Assembly: GCA_023053545.1 (NCBI GenBank)
Contig: JAKZAN010000140.1
Coordinates: 1 to 64,000, forward strand
DNA from: Lepidurus packardi
Lineage: Eukaryota; Arthropoda; Branchiopoda; Notostraca; Triopsidae
Length of the DNA: 64,000 nt
Reading direction: 5' to 3'
This document shows positions 1 to 9,507 of the stretch, one piece after another. The notes beneath the pieces are model-generated. The model saw only the letters and a list, made by a program, of their open reading frames with translations, was not told where the DNA came from and ran no database searches. The translations under genes were made by a program, and so were the position numbers. Within the stretch, counting starts at the first letter, position 1, and each line of letters begins with the position of its first letter.

Positions 1-1567
1 ATCGAGCATATAGCTCTTCTCTTTCTTTGAATGATAATAAGTTGCTAATGGACATATCAATAGGGATGAGCAATATATCGCTGTCCCCATCGCCAGTAGC
101 CGCATACTCACCATAAATAGAGTACGCCATACTTAAACCAACTACCTCTATCTCTTCATATAGGAAATCAGTTATCTGTTTTCGATATAGGTGAATCTTA
201 TATACAGTCGGTACGTTAATCTCTTGACCAATATCCAAATTAAAGCAAGTCTGAATCACTGTTCTAGTGGTGTAGGAGTTATTGCAGTATCCAACTTTAC
301 CAACAGATCCAACTACCAATCTTTTAGTTATGTCCCCAAAGCTTAACACCATCTTGAATTGTTTATCTTGAATGACAAAGGCATAACTAGGAGAAGCCAT
401 GACATCTAGCGGCCAGCTTCTCAAAGTCTTAGGTTGTGTAGGAATATCCCCGTCTATGGCGAAGCGAATAGCATCAAAGTAGTGAAATAGATACTGGCAC
501 TCTGTCTGATTAGTAGACGCTGCAGGAACTCCCATAATCAGCATAGCTTGCTGTACATCTTTAATATCTGGATTGCTATTGATAGCTTTAGCCATGGTGT
601 CGTAGTCAACACCCAAGCGTTTAGACAACTCTTTGCTTGTCTTATATGCAGGTGTAGTTTTATCCTCTATTACCGACTTCTTATCAAATCGGAAATATAA
701 AAAAGGAAAGTAATTGCCATTGACTACAGGTTTCTCTGCGGAGATGCTGTCCAGAATGGGGTAAGTACCAGTTCCGCTGGTATACGTTAAGTATTTAATA
801 ATCCCATTGACTTTGTATTTGGCTTGGAAGTAATTACGTCCATCCATAAACCCAGTCATAGGAATTACGAAACTCCCTTCAAAAATATTGCGACTGTTTT
901 CCCAGGTATACGTTACCGCTATATATAGGTTAGTAGCCGCTGAACTAATAATGGTAGGTGTAGGTTCTGGAATGGTTACTAATTCCAGGTCATTAATAAC
1001 CCTCTGGGGTGTATATCCAGCATTAGAACTAGTTCCCCATTTCTCAAGCACATCTGGGTTAACTGCATCTTTTAAAGATGTAGGTATAACCATAACCATG
1101 TCTTTAAGATAGACAGGGAGTCCCTTACTCGCTGACAACAAGTTAAGACGATTAGTAATAGGGTCATATCCATGGTCTGCTATCAGCTTAGTCCATCCCA
1201 CATGCAAACCATTAGCCACACCAAAGTGTGAATACTCCATCAAGACCTGCTGGCCCTCAAGGGCCTCAATAAGTTCCTCTACTTGTTCCCTACCTTGTGT
1301 GGATGAGTAGATCTCTCCGGAAGGAGAACCGTGTGTATAGTGTTTTTCAGAATACTCATAGGCACTTGCCACCCGTAACCCCAAGCTACTTATAACACCG
1401 TCTAACATATTTTCTGCAATGTCTTCTTCTTGAAGAACTGCTTTGAGAACGCTTGTCTTAGCGGTATCCGGCATAAAGTTATCCTTGATAACTCGTTGCA
1501 CAGAGGTTGCTACATTGACTGTAGTAACCGTCTTAGATCTAAATGGATTTAAACTTCCAAGTCCCAT
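1..1567 (-). CDS. virion structural protein, partial (C-terminal end beyond left edge)
   Basis: The reading frame starts with ATG at 1567, begins MGLGSLNPFRSKTVTTVNVA and stays open for 522 codons to the window edge without a stop. A good ribosome site (GGGAGAGG) lies just upstream, and an intrinsic terminator (about 1597-1622) separates it from the gene before it. The translation is rich in beta-prone, Thr/Tyr-containing stretches and shows no enzyme motif I know. Its place directly after the coiled-coil and capsid genes, and on a circular map before the giant virion protein, suggests a virion or tail-tube component comparable in position to N4 gp52-gp54. The function is inferred from position only. 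Confidence 0.75.
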   Translation of the reverse strand, partial: MGLGSLNPFRSKTVTTVNVATSVQRVIKDNFMPDTAKTSVLKAVLQEEDIAENMLDGVISSLGLRVASAYEYSEKHYTHGSPSGEIYSSTQGREQVEELIEALEGQQVLMEYSHFGVANGLHVGWTKLIADHGYDPITNRLNLLSASKGLPVYLKDMVMVIPTSLKDAVNPDVLEKWGTSSNAGYTPQRVINDLELVTIPEPTPTIISSAATNLYIAVTYTWENSRNIFEGSFVIPMTGFMDGRNYFQAKYKVNGIIKYLTYTSGTGTYPILDSISAEKPVVNGNYFPFLYFRFDKKSVIEDKTTPAYKTSKELSKRLGVDYDTMAKAINSNPDIKDVQQAMLIMGVPAASTNQTECQYLFHYFDAIRFAIDGDIPTQPKTLRSWPLDVMASPSYAFVIQDKQFKMVLSFGDITKRLVVGSVGKVGYCNNSYTTRTVIQTCFNLDIGQEINVPTVYKIHLYRKQITDFLYEEIEVVGLSMAYSIYGEYAATGDGDSDILLIPIDMSISNLLSFKEREELYAR

Positions 1568-1596
1568 AACCTCTCCCAACCCGCTCTACAGAGACA

Positions 1597-1622
1597 GAAA
1601 AAAAAGGGAGCACTAAGCTCCC
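1597..1622 (-). terminator. intrinsic terminator, leftward
   Basis: Read leftward, a GGGAGC/GCTCCC stem with a five-base loop is followed by a run of eight T. It lies directly downstream of the coiled-coil gene and upstream of the ribosome site of the left-edge gene, so it divides the late transcript. Confidence 0.8.
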
Positions 1623-1644
1623 CTTTAAACCAAAGTAACTATCT

Positions 1645-2841
1645 TTAGGAAATCCCTGCCCCAGATAAGAGCTTCGATACCGCTTGACCAACATAAACAT
1701 CGCTAAGCTTATTTACGAGGTCACCCTGTACATCTTCAGGCTGAGTAGTACGTCGGACATTCCATGTATCTACCATCAGCTTGGCTGCTTTATGTTCGGC
1801 ATCTCGACTAAAGCCCGCAGTCTGTGCTTGATACAGTTGCTTTTGACGACCAACCACCGAGTTTTCGTCTACACCCATAGCCGTAACCTGTGCCCGTTCC
1901 GTGGCTACCTTCTGAGCCAACAAACCAGTTTCCTGACCTGTCTTAAGCTTGGTTTCCATAAGTACGTCAAACTCAGCTTGAAGCTTACAGACCTGACCTT
2001 TCAGCACACCATTCTCAATTTCAGCATTGAGTTTTTGCTGACCCACCAAAGCAGTTTGTGTCTCAACCTGAATCTTTTGTGCTGTTAGATTAGCTGTTTG
2101 TTGTGTGACTTGGGCTTTATTGGCGTCAATCACCTGACCCTGCTTTGGAATATTCAGCGCTTCTGCTGCCAGATTTGTTTTCTGTTGATCTGCCAAAGCT
2201 GTTTTAGATACCAGATCTAGTGACTGCTTATCTAGCACCAAACCCTGCTTGCCCAAGTTGGTTGCTTCAGCAACCAAGTTCAGCTTCTGTTGTGTAACTA
2301 CAGCAGTATCTGCATCGACCTTCAAGCCATGCTTTGGAATATTCAAAGCTTCTGCAGCAAGGTTACTATTTTGCTGCTTTATCAAGTCAGTCTGTGTTTC
2401 AACCTGTAGCCTCTGTACAGCTAAGTTAGCTGTTTGCTGAGTAATCTGATCTTTGTTAGCATCAATCACTAGACCCTGTTTGGGAATGTTCAGAGCCTCT
2501 GCAGCCAGATTTGTTCTTTGCTGGAGGATGTATGAAGTCTGTGCTTCCAACTGAGCCAAGGCCGCGTCTGTCTTAACTAGCTCCTTATTAGCCAGTGCAA
2601 TCTGCTTCTCAAGCAGTGCGGCCTCTAGAGCAACCTTTTCTTTAGACAGCAGAAACTGCAATGCAGTCTGCAAGATCTGGGTCAAAGAACCCAGATAGAC
2701 CGTTGAATACTCTGGGCCTTTGATACGGCCTTTATTGAACTCCGACTCCAAGTGTGCTTTATTGGCACGCATGAGTACGTCGAAGATGCCTGCACCATCA
2801 AGCTTGGCTTCTGTGAGGTTTTCTACTGTCAGAGGAGTCAT
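1645..2841 (-). CDS. repetitive coiled-coil virion protein
   Basis: This 398-residue protein has a globular-looking first 70 residues, a long Ala/Gln/Leu-rich helical middle and a short C-terminal domain. The middle (about residues 75-290) holds at least three imperfect copies of a motif close to NLAAEALNIPKQG, separated by QQTANL-type linkers, which is what a long coiled coil built by internal duplication looks like. It follows the gp55-position gene in the leftward late cluster and is followed by a terminator. It is probably a structural rod or tail component; the nearest N4 gene by position is gp54. I see no catalytic motif. The start at 2841 has only a weak ribosome site, but no better ATG keeps the conserved N-terminus. 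Confidence 0.7.
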   Translation of the reverse strand: MTPLTVENLTEAKLDGAGIFDVLMRANKAHLESEFNKGRIKGPEYSTVYLGSLTQILQTALQFLLSKEKVALEAALLEKQIALANKELVKTDAALAQLEAQTSYILQQRTNLAAEALNIPKQGLVIDANKDQITQQTANLAVQRLQVETQTDLIKQQNSNLAAEALNIPKHGLKVDADTAVVTQQKLNLVAEATNLGKQGLVLDKQSLDLVSKTALADQQKTNLAAEALNIPKQGQVIDANKAQVTQQTANLTAQKIQVETQTALVGQQKLNAEIENGVLKGQVCKLQAEFDVLMETKLKTGQETGLLAQKVATERAQVTAMGVDENSVVGRQKQLYQAQTAGFSRDAEHKAAKLMVDTWNVRRTTQPEDVQGDLVNKLSDVYVGQAVSKLLSGAGIS

Positions 2842-2865
2842 ATCGGTCTATCCGGGTTGGTTCAA

Positions 2866-3489
2866 TTAGTCAATCGCGTTGGCCATGGCTTGGCGTTGTG
2901 CCAACTCTTGAAGCTCTTCTGGCGTCAAGTTAGGCAGCACTTCCACAGCAAACTCACGGATAAGCTTGCCCTTGCGTGTGCTGTTACCGCGACTATCTTT
3001 GACCGACACAAAGATTTGGCACTGACGATCAATGATCTGGTTGTAGATGATCCGTGGAACATGCCAACCTTCTTCAGAATTGAATGGGACAAACTTGGTG
3101 AAGGAACCAACCACAGAGTTACCGGCAGTGAAGAGTTCACCTTCCCACTCAGCCTTGGATGGGTTCATACATGTGACCCGAATACGGATCAACTCATGTG
3201 CGTAATTCTTCATACGGATTCGCATTTCGCTTTCCGTTTCTTCCTTGATGACAGGCAAGGGTTCTACAAAACTTTGACCAGGAGCCACCTCGTCGGAGTC
3301 TTCAATGGCCTGAGCCGCAGCCACCACGACTTCAGCAGCAGCCTCAATAGCAGCTGCAGCATTCACTTTTTCACGCAGCTTATCTACACCAATAGACGGA
3401 TGGTAGGCAATACCAAGCAGATCTGCCCGTGCTTTCAAGGCAGCCAATTCATCCTGAACCAACACAGTACCAGTTTCAATTTCAGACAT
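2866..3489 (-). CDS. virion-associated protein with HeH/SAP-like N-terminal motif
   Basis: The protein has 207 residues. Residues about 12-40 (ALKARADLLGIAYHPSIGVD and onward) resemble the HeH/LEM or SAP-like short helix-extended-loop-helix found at the N-terminus of some phage structural proteins. After an Ala-rich linker, residues 70-190 form a compact beta-rich domain with conserved-looking aromatic and charged residues, ending in a Gln/Glu-rich helix. It sits between the capsid and coiled-coil genes, the place of N4 gp55. The role in the virion is inferred from position; the fold call is tentative. Confidence 0.65.
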   Translation of the reverse strand: MSEIETGTVLVQDELAALKARADLLGIAYHPSIGVDKLREKVNAAAAIEAAAEVVVAAAQAIEDSDEVAPGQSFVEPLPVIKEETESEMRIRMKNYAHELIRIRVTCMNPSKAEWEGELFTAGNSVVGSFTKFVPFNSEEGWHVPRIIYNQIIDRQCQIFVSVKDSRGNSTRKGKLIREFAVEVLPNLTPEELQELAQRQAMANAID

Positions 3490-3523
3490 TCTTAATTCCT
3501 AGAAGTAGATTTGACGAAGAAGA

Positions 3524-3545
3524 GGGTGGACCTATTGACCCACCC
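3524..3545 (-). terminator. hairpin after the capsid gene, possible terminator
   Basis: A GGGTGG/CCACCC inverted repeat lies 19 bases past the capsid stop codon; leftward it is followed by a T/C-rich stretch rather than a clean T run. It may reduce read-through after the most highly expressed gene. Confidence 0.4.
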
Positions 3546-3563
3546 CCCACTTACTTACTTAGA

Positions 3564-4955
3564 TCAGAGGCGGGCAACCGTCTTGATCAGAGCAATACGC
3601 TCAGAGCGCAGGACCATAAAGCCGTAGTACCACTTGATGGACATGAAGCCCATCTCACCATAAGGATCATTGCGGTCAGCAGTTGCTTCACCAGGAGCCT
3701 TGTGGGTGATCTTGAACTTCACGGTCTTGCCATCGGTCTGGAAACCAATGGTCGTGAAGGACTCGTCACCAACCACCAAGATGGGGAAAACGTCGTACTT
3801 CAAGCCGTTGTCGTAGTTGATGGCATCAGTCGTGGTTGCACCGGCACCAGACCATTTCAGCATCTCAGGCACGACCACCAAACGGAAGTTGTCCACTGCA
3901 CCAACTTCACCAGTGACAGTGTTACCACCGTCTGCATACTTCTCAACCGAGATGAATGCAGGGTTACCATGCAGATCCTTCATGGCTTTGAAGGTAGGCA
4001 ACAGTTCTGAACCGATATAAGCCACCCGAGCAGCAGGCAACACACGGGTATCAACCATGCGTGAACCAGTGATCATCTTGGTGTGCTTGGGGCAACGGTT
4101 GTTGTCCAGATCAATCGACAGACGCATCAAATCGCCATACGTGACCAAGCAGGTAGAGTTCACCTCACTGTTCGTAGTAGCCGCACCCGCGAAACGAATG
4201 ATACCAGCAGCATTAAGCAGGTCTCGCTGAAGAGTATCTTCAGTGATCTCATTAGCACCACGGACCATCTCACGGTTGATGTGTTCCATCAAGCTATCGT
4301 CCGTGTCGAAGTCCAGCGATTCTTGGGTGTACTCATCGAAGAAACCAAACTTCTCGATACTGCCCTCAAGTTCTTTACGCTTGAAGCCCACACGGTTCAC
4401 TCGACCACCAGTCTCAGACAAGGTGGGCAGTTTACCGGAGATCGTACCAATATCCTTGGACGAGCCATACATATTCCCGGAGCCTTGCTTACGCTTAGAG
4501 AAAGGCACGGCAGCCAAGACGTTGGCAGTTAAGGTCGCACTGGATGGGATCAACACTTTCTTGCTGGAGGTCACAATCCAAGGCGCGGTAGCACCAGTCT
4601 TGACCGCTACACCAGCTTGAATAGCATTAATAGCAGCAGCAGCAGCCGTAGCAGCAGCATCAGTTGGGAATTCCTGAGCAATAGTAGCCAAGGTCACAAC
4701 GAACAAGGAGCTATCAATCACGACACCTGCAGCATCAATACCCATATCATTAATATTGCGGTCATCAAGCATAGGTAGATACTGATATCGTTTGATCTTC
4801 TTACCCATGTTCTTGGGCATAGAAGTCACATCAGCCAGTTGACTGAAGTATTGCTCTTTGACAATATCAATCAGAGCTTTCTTCTGATAGAAGTCATTGC
4901 GAATTTGATTGCCAACACTCGATGGCGTGACAGGAGGAGCATTAAATTTTTGCAC
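3564..4955 (-). CDS. major capsid protein, N4-gp56 family
   Basis: The 463-residue protein forms the icosahedral shell. It matches the pattern of the N4-gp56 family of HK97-fold capsid proteins: an N-terminal helix region, then a segment reading [20 protein letters not shown] near residue 170, an acidic stretch with repeated aromatic residues, and a C-terminal domain (about 270-460) with the [13 protein letters not shown] and PEMLKW blocks typical of the family. It is somewhat longer than N4 gp56 (about 400 residues) because of an Ala-rich insertion around residues 95-150. It lies between the scaffold-like gene upstream and the gp55-position gene, as expected. I am confident of the family, from memory of its conserved blocks. 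Confidence 0.92.
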   Translation of the reverse strand: MQKFNAPPVTPSSVGNQIRNDFYQKKALIDIVKEQYFSQLADVTSMPKNMGKKIKRYQYLPMLDDRNINDMGIDAAGVVIDSSLFVVTLATIAQEFPTDAAATAAAAAINAIQAGVAVKTGATAPWIVTSSKKVLIPSSATLTANVLAAVPFSKRKQGSGNMYGSSKDIGTISGKLPTLSETGGRVNRVGFKRKELEGSIEKFGFFDEYTQESLDFDTDDSLMEHINREMVRGANEITEDTLQRDLLNAAGIIRFAGAATTNSEVNSTCLVTYGDLMRLSIDLDNNRCPKHTKMITGSRMVDTRVLPAARVAYIGSELLPTFKAMKDLHGNPAFISVEKYADGGNTVTGEVGAVDNFRLVVVPEMLKWSGAGATTTDAINYDNGLKYDVFPILVVGDESFTTIGFQTDGKTVKFKITHKAPGEATADRNDPYGEMGFMSIKWYYGFMVLRSERIALIKTVARL

Positions 4956-4978
4956 GATATTTACCCTTTACAGTTGTA

Positions 4979-6151
4979 TTAGCGATACCGGATAGCAGCA
5001 AGTTTGCTGAATTCTTCATCCGACAGGGCCAATGGATTGAAGTCCTTGGGTGTCGTATTAGGAACTACCGGCTTAGTGGAGCTTGCAGCTCGCCTTTTGT
5101 CTTTCAATTTATCGTCTTCTGCTGCTTTAGGTTTCGGAGCTACGACTACAGGTGTCTGGCTTTGTTTCCCTTGGCTTTGAGCCAAGTGGTTGAATCCACC
5201 ACGAGCCTGAATCGAATCCCCAACTTGCCGATATGCATCTAGATCTGACAAACCAGTCAAGCGACCAAACGTGCGTTCTTTGTCAATCTCTTTACTGATC
5301 AGGTCATAGATACCACTTTCCATGTGGCTGTTAATAACCTTCAGCAGTTGAGGTTGATCAGCGATTACCTGTTTGCTTGCACCGTCCCACTCCTTACCAA
5401 CAACTGAAAGAGTCCGGTTGTACGTTGGTGTGTCTTGAATTTCATCAAGCACCGTATCCAGGTCAATTTCACGGTCATCGACAGTGTGAATTTTCGGTCT
5501 GTACTCGCCCGCTTTCTCGGAATCCAAATCCATTGGACTGATTCCGCTTTCCTTCACCAGCTTATTGATTGCGTTTGGGTCTTTCTTTTCCAAATCAATC
5601 AAATAGCCAATCTTGTTCTCATCGAGAAGACCGTTGTTCTCCAACATCTTCAAGATCTTCAGGCTAGGCTTCATAGCCGCCATCTTTTTGTTGTAGTTCG
5701 CACCCATTTTCATGAGTGTCTGCGCATCTTCTACTGAAGAGACTTGAATGTCACGACCATTGGCTTTGAATGGGGTGAATAGCTTTTTATATTCAGCTTC
5801 ATAGTCAATGACTGACTCTTTGTTCTCATCCTTTTTCTCTTCATCCTTTGGATCAGTTGGAGTCTTCTCAACAACTTCCTCAGACTTCTCCTTTTCTACC
5901 TCGCCTGTCTCATCGCCCGTCTTTGGCGGTGTACCACCGCCTTCGCCGGACTCTTCACCAGTCGTAGAGGGATCAGGATCAGAGTTTTCTTCTTCCGTTA
6001 CCTTGGCTTCTTCGGTGCCCTCGTCCTTCGGTGTCTCAATTGAAGCAGGAGCACCCTGAGCCATGATCTCTGCATCCGACATACTCAGGTAATTGGTCTG
6101 ATCTTCATCAGCAGCACCAGTATTCGTGTCGTTGTCCAAGTTATCTTCCAT
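4979..6151 (-). CDS. scaffold-like acidic protein
   Basis: This 390-residue protein has a very acidic, low-complexity first 120 residues (Glu/Asp/Lys/Thr/Pro, many GEE and KDE runs), a helical middle, and a basic Lys/Arg-rich stretch followed by a conserved-looking C-terminal end with LALSDEEFSKL. Such a bipartite acidic-helical-basic layout next to the capsid gene is common for head scaffolding proteins, whose C-terminus binds the capsid protein. Its ATG shares one base with the stop codon of the preceding 113-residue gene, so the two are translated together. Position matches N4 gp57. The scaffold role is inferred. Confidence 0.7.
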   Translation of the reverse strand: MEDNLDNDTNTGAADEDQTNYLSMSDAEIMAQGAPASIETPKDEGTEEAKVTEEENSDPDPSTTGEESGEGGGTPPKTGDETGEVEKEKSEEVVEKTPTDPKDEEKKDENKESVIDYEAEYKKLFTPFKANGRDIQVSSVEDAQTLMKMGANYNKKMAAMKPSLKILKMLENNGLLDENKIGYLIDLEKKDPNAINKLVKESGISPMDLDSEKAGEYRPKIHTVDDREIDLDTVLDEIQDTPTYNRTLSVVGKEWDGASKQVIADQPQLLKVINSHMESGIYDLISKEIDKERTFGRLTGLSDLDAYRQVGDSIQARGGFNHLAQSQGKQSQTPVVVAPKPKAAEDDKLKDKRRAASSTKPVVPNTTPKDFNPLALSDEEFSKLAAIRYR

Positions 6152-6492
6152 TATTTCAAGTCCTCAGCCAAAAGTTCGTCACGGGTTTCTTCATCAGCAG
6201 AAATAGACTTCTTCGCTTGATTAGCTTTGAAAGTTACCAAGCTCAGATATTGATGCAAAGCACCAATAGCGTCCATCTGGGAAATGATAGACCGCTGAGA
6301 ATCTGTGCTTTGCATATTCGCATCAGCTTTAAGGTGAACCAAGCGGACTGCTTCTTCCATGAAGAAGCCTTCCAAGATAACCTTCTTGAAATCCTTATTG
6401 GCACGGAGGCGATTCAGTGCATCACCAGACTCAACCAGTTCTTTTGACTTCTTGATATTCCGTTCAATCTCTTGAATCGTTTCTTTACTCAT
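6151..6492 (-). CDS. small helical late protein
   Basis: The 113-residue protein is almost wholly helical by composition, charged, with no membrane segment and no Cys. It lies between portal and scaffold genes and overlaps the scaffold start by one base. Position corresponds to N4 gp58. I do not recognise a domain; a head-assembly or decoration helper is possible but not shown by the sequence. Confidence 0.65.
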   Translation of the reverse strand: MSKETIQEIERNIKKSKELVESGDALNRLRANKDFKKVILEGFFMEEAVRLVHLKADANMQSTDSQRSIISQMDAIGALHQYLSLVTFKANQAKKSISADEETRDELLAEDLK

Positions 6493-6526
6493 TTGCTACC
6501 AGTGCTATAGAAGTTAATAGAGGGTG

Positions 6527-6549
6527 TTTACAGGATTACCCTGTAAACG
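6527..6549. other. perfect 9-bp hairpin between portal and gp58-position gene
   Basis: GTTTACAGG and CCTGTAAAC flank a five-base loop in the 76-base gap after the portal gene. There is no T run on either strand, so an RNA-processing or stability hairpin is as likely as a terminator. Confidence 0.5.
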
Positions 6550-6568
6550 ACCCGTACTATATACCAAA

Positions 6569-8767
6569 TTATATGTCTCTCTTACGCACATACTCTTTTA
6601 GTATGTCCATTTGCTTGTTTCTATGGTCCTTTTGATGGTCCATAGACTTGAGTTTGGTCTGATGATCGGCCTGCACCCTAGCTTTTTGCAATTCCCTCTC
6701 CTGATGTACACCAGATTCTTGTTCAACAAAGTCAAGGTTATTCAAGTCAGCATCTGACTTGAGATATTCCTGTTTGGCTACCTCAGTTCCAGAGCGTGCA
6801 CCATCCAATTGGGCCTGAGCTTGTCTAGCCGTAGACTGTGCTTGCTCATTAGCAATCTGTGCTTCAAGCAATTGAATCTCCAACTCGGCTTTCTTCTGAA
6901 CCAATGGATCAGGTTCAGGCTTGTAAGTCAAGATTCGATGAGCCAAGTCAGGCATCTTGTGTAGTTTGGAGATATCAGCCAGGATCATCTTGCTCAGTTC
7001 TGGGTCCATATTGGGACCAATAGTCTGCAGCATGAATCCAAGCTTCTCAGCCTTGTTGTTGTCTTCCTCTGCCGTGGAGATAGACAGACGTAAATCGAAT
7101 TCACCAGCTAAATCGTCCTTACGTACCGTGACAAACTCTTCATTGGTGACCCTGACCACCTCTTCATCGGACAAAAACTCAGCATTCATACTGATGATCT
7201 TGCGACCAATCTTCACCAAGCCACTGCTCAGGCGACGGAGGATGCCTAGTTCACGTTTAGATGCAGCATCAAGTGCACCACGAACACCGACAGCTACATC
7301 ACCTAATGACTGGCCAGATACACCTTGGCTAAAGGACTTCACTCCAGTCAACGATTCAGCTTCCATGTTCTGCAGTTGCAGCATGAACTGAGCGGAGTTA
7401 GGAATTTCAGGGTAGGTATGCATATACACACCAGCCCTTGGATCGACATTGGCATTGAACTCGTAGTCCAGACCTTTATCGAACTTACGGCGGTTGGTTG
7501 CATCCAGCATGTCCTTACGGATACCTGTCTGCCCATTAGCCGACTTACCCATAATGTCAATCATCCCTCGGGTGACTGCACCAATCACCTTCTGGTTGTC
7601 CTCCAGCAAGGCACCATCTGGCTCCCCATAGATAGACTTACGAACAGGTAGGTACTGCTCGATGACAAATGGGATCTTTTTGTCAGGAAATGGATTCTCT
7701 TCCAGTCTAATCATGGTGCTCCCCACCCACGAAGCCACGATGGGAGTCAATGCCCCTGAGCCATCAATATCACGGTAGCCCCAGTACTCATAAACCACGA
7801 ACTTCTTGCGTGGTTCATCGGCAAAGTTGAAGGATTTACCGTCCTTGGACAAGGCATGATCTGGTGTACCAAGAATGCTATTGCTAGTCACATCAATATG
7901 GTCCAGGTTCTTGTACCTTTTACCTGCCTTCTCCAATTCAGATTTAGAAGACTCAAAGCTAAAGATCAAGAAGCCAGCCTTATCCACATCCCCCATACAC
8001 GTGGGGTCCAAAATGACATTACGGTAATCGCAGACTTGCAGGGTAGGGCGGTTCTTCAGAGTACGGGTCTTCTTTTCCATCTTGGTGCCAGTCTTTACTG
8101 GCTCGATGGGTTGACCACTCTCAGCAGACATTTCATGAGCTTGCTTGAGTTCCTCGGGTACATCTGTAGCGTACTGACTTGGAGACTCATGAAGCATCTG
8201 GTCAAGCTCTTGGTGCATCTGTGCGAACTCAGGATTTACCCTGAATTCCACCACCGGAACTTCTTCCTCATATTCCTCTTCCTCGAAGTCCCAGCCCACA
8301 CGAACAATTACAGTCCCTTCATCGACAGCCGCCCGGACATACTCGTCCACGAACTTCACCTTCTCGATGTGGTTGTTGATCTGGTGGTTCAACACCAATT
8401 CATTTTGCTCGGCAGCTTTCTTGTCTTCAAAGGTGACAGGACGCACATTGAAGATATCGTCCGTACTCAGGAATGGTTCGCTCAGTGAGGCATAACGCCA
8501 CTCAGCCTGCTTACGAATTAGCTTAGGAACAATACTAGAATTTCCGTGTCCAGTATTAACTTTAGCAGCACCAGTGACATTCAGGTTATCAAGCCATTCA
8601 TTGATCTTGGTAACTTGGTTGTCATGGGTCGGTTTGGCATCCTGAAAGTCTTGCTTCAGATCCTTGACAGAAGGCTCTACCTTCCAGTCCGTCAGTGGCT
8701 TGGCATCACCCTCTGGGCGTGGTTGGATTTCATGCATAGTTCTTATCCCGTATTTGTTTAGACCCAA
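6569..8767 (-). CDS. portal protein
   Basis: The 732-residue protein forms the dodecameric ring at the capsid vertex through which DNA passes. It has the long-portal organisation of N4 gp59 (also over 700 residues): an N-terminal region with clip and stem helices, a central domain with the block GVKSFSQGVSGQSLGDVAVG near residue 475 typical of N4-like portals, and a very long charged, Gln/Lys-rich helical C-terminus (about residues 640-732) that would form the barrel. It overlaps the start region of the downstream-read neighbour by ten bases and lies one gene away from the large terminase. No frameshift is seen. Confidence 0.88.
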   Translation of the reverse strand: MGLNKYGIRTMHEIQPRPEGDAKPLTDWKVEPSVKDLKQDFQDAKPTHDNQVTKINEWLDNLNVTGAAKVNTGHGNSSIVPKLIRKQAEWRYASLSEPFLSTDDIFNVRPVTFEDKKAAEQNELVLNHQINNHIEKVKFVDEYVRAAVDEGTVIVRVGWDFEEEEYEEEVPVVEFRVNPEFAQMHQELDQMLHESPSQYATDVPEELKQAHEMSAESGQPIEPVKTGTKMEKKTRTLKNRPTLQVCDYRNVILDPTCMGDVDKAGFLIFSFESSKSELEKAGKRYKNLDHIDVTSNSILGTPDHALSKDGKSFNFADEPRKKFVVYEYWGYRDIDGSGALTPIVASWVGSTMIRLEENPFPDKKIPFVIEQYLPVRKSIYGEPDGALLEDNQKVIGAVTRGMIDIMGKSANGQTGIRKDMLDATNRRKFDKGLDYEFNANVDPRAGVYMHTYPEIPNSAQFMLQLQNMEAESLTGVKSFSQGVSGQSLGDVAVGVRGALDAASKRELGILRRLSSGLVKIGRKIISMNAEFLSDEEVVRVTNEEFVTVRKDDLAGEFDLRLSISTAEEDNNKAEKLGFMLQTIGPNMDPELSKMILADISKLHKMPDLAHRILTYKPEPDPLVQKKAELEIQLLEAQIANEQAQSTARQAQAQLDGARSGTEVAKQEYLKSDADLNNLDFVEQESGVHQERELQKARVQADHQTKLKSMDHQKDHRNKQMDILKEYVRKRDI

Positions 8768-9498
8768 CCATTACGGCACAGGCGGTGGTTTTGACTGCCC
8801 TTATCTGTCTGAAGATTCTGTGCCTCAAGACGTTGGCATTCCATTTCATACTTAGACATATAGTTATTACCCGAGTTGAACTCACCAGTCATACCAACTG
8901 GAGTATGTACCCGTGCAGCAACAAAGTAGAGCAGCGCTTCCAGATAGGCATCTGGTAATTCAAGCTCTACATCTTCTGGGTCAAGATCCTCAGAGTCAAT
9001 CTTTGGATGGGCAGCACGATAAACCAGATCCAGGTAAGCGGTCTTCAACTCACTGGGCAAGTCTGGTCCTTGTTTAACCAGTAGCTCTGGCAATACCAGT
9101 TTCTTAAACGTAGGGGTGTAAATACTGAATGGGTTATCAGCATCATTCAAGGGCAGTTCAAAGCCAGTAGAAGTAAGTGCCCTCTCAACCTTGTACACAT
9201 CACCCATGAAAGGGTTTGCTACAGTATCCAGTAGATACTTAACCAGTTCCTTTGACTTGGTTCGGGATATACAGAACTGGGGCAACAACTGGTACTGGGT
9301 GATTTCTGGATAGAGTGCCATACGCACCCGACCTTCTTTGATTGCAAACCTTTTGTACAGCGCAGTCAGGCCAAGATCCACATGGGCAAACACACGTGAA
9401 TAGTTAGCCTCACTGATAACACCAGCCTCACCACCACCCACACTGACCTGAGATAGCTCACCATAGGTCAGTTGGTTAAATATTTCTTGCAGGGTCAT
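8758..9498 (-). CDS. probable head-tail connector or adaptor protein
   Basis: This 246-residue protein lies between the large terminase and the portal and overlaps the portal gene by ten bases. It is a soluble mixed alpha/beta protein starting MTLQEIFNQLTYGELSQV, a form of N-terminus I associate with gp67-like structural proteins beside the terminase in N4-type phages. A connector or adaptor binding the portal is the simplest reading. The C-terminus is basic (RLCRNGWV). No enzyme motif is visible. Confidence 0.65.
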   Translation of the reverse strand: MTLQEIFNQLTYGELSQVSVGGGEAGVISEANYSRVFAHVDLGLTALYKRFAIKEGRVRMALYPEITQYQLLPQFCISRTKSKELVKYLLDTVANPFMGDVYKVERALTSTGFELPLNDADNPFSIYTPTFKKLVLPELLVKQGPDLPSELKTAYLDLVYRAAHPKIDSEDLDPEDVELELPDAYLEALLYFVAARVHTPVGMTGEFNSGNNYMSKYEMECQRLEAQNLQTDKGSQNHRLCRNGWV

Positions 9499-9507
9499 AG
9501 TAATCCT

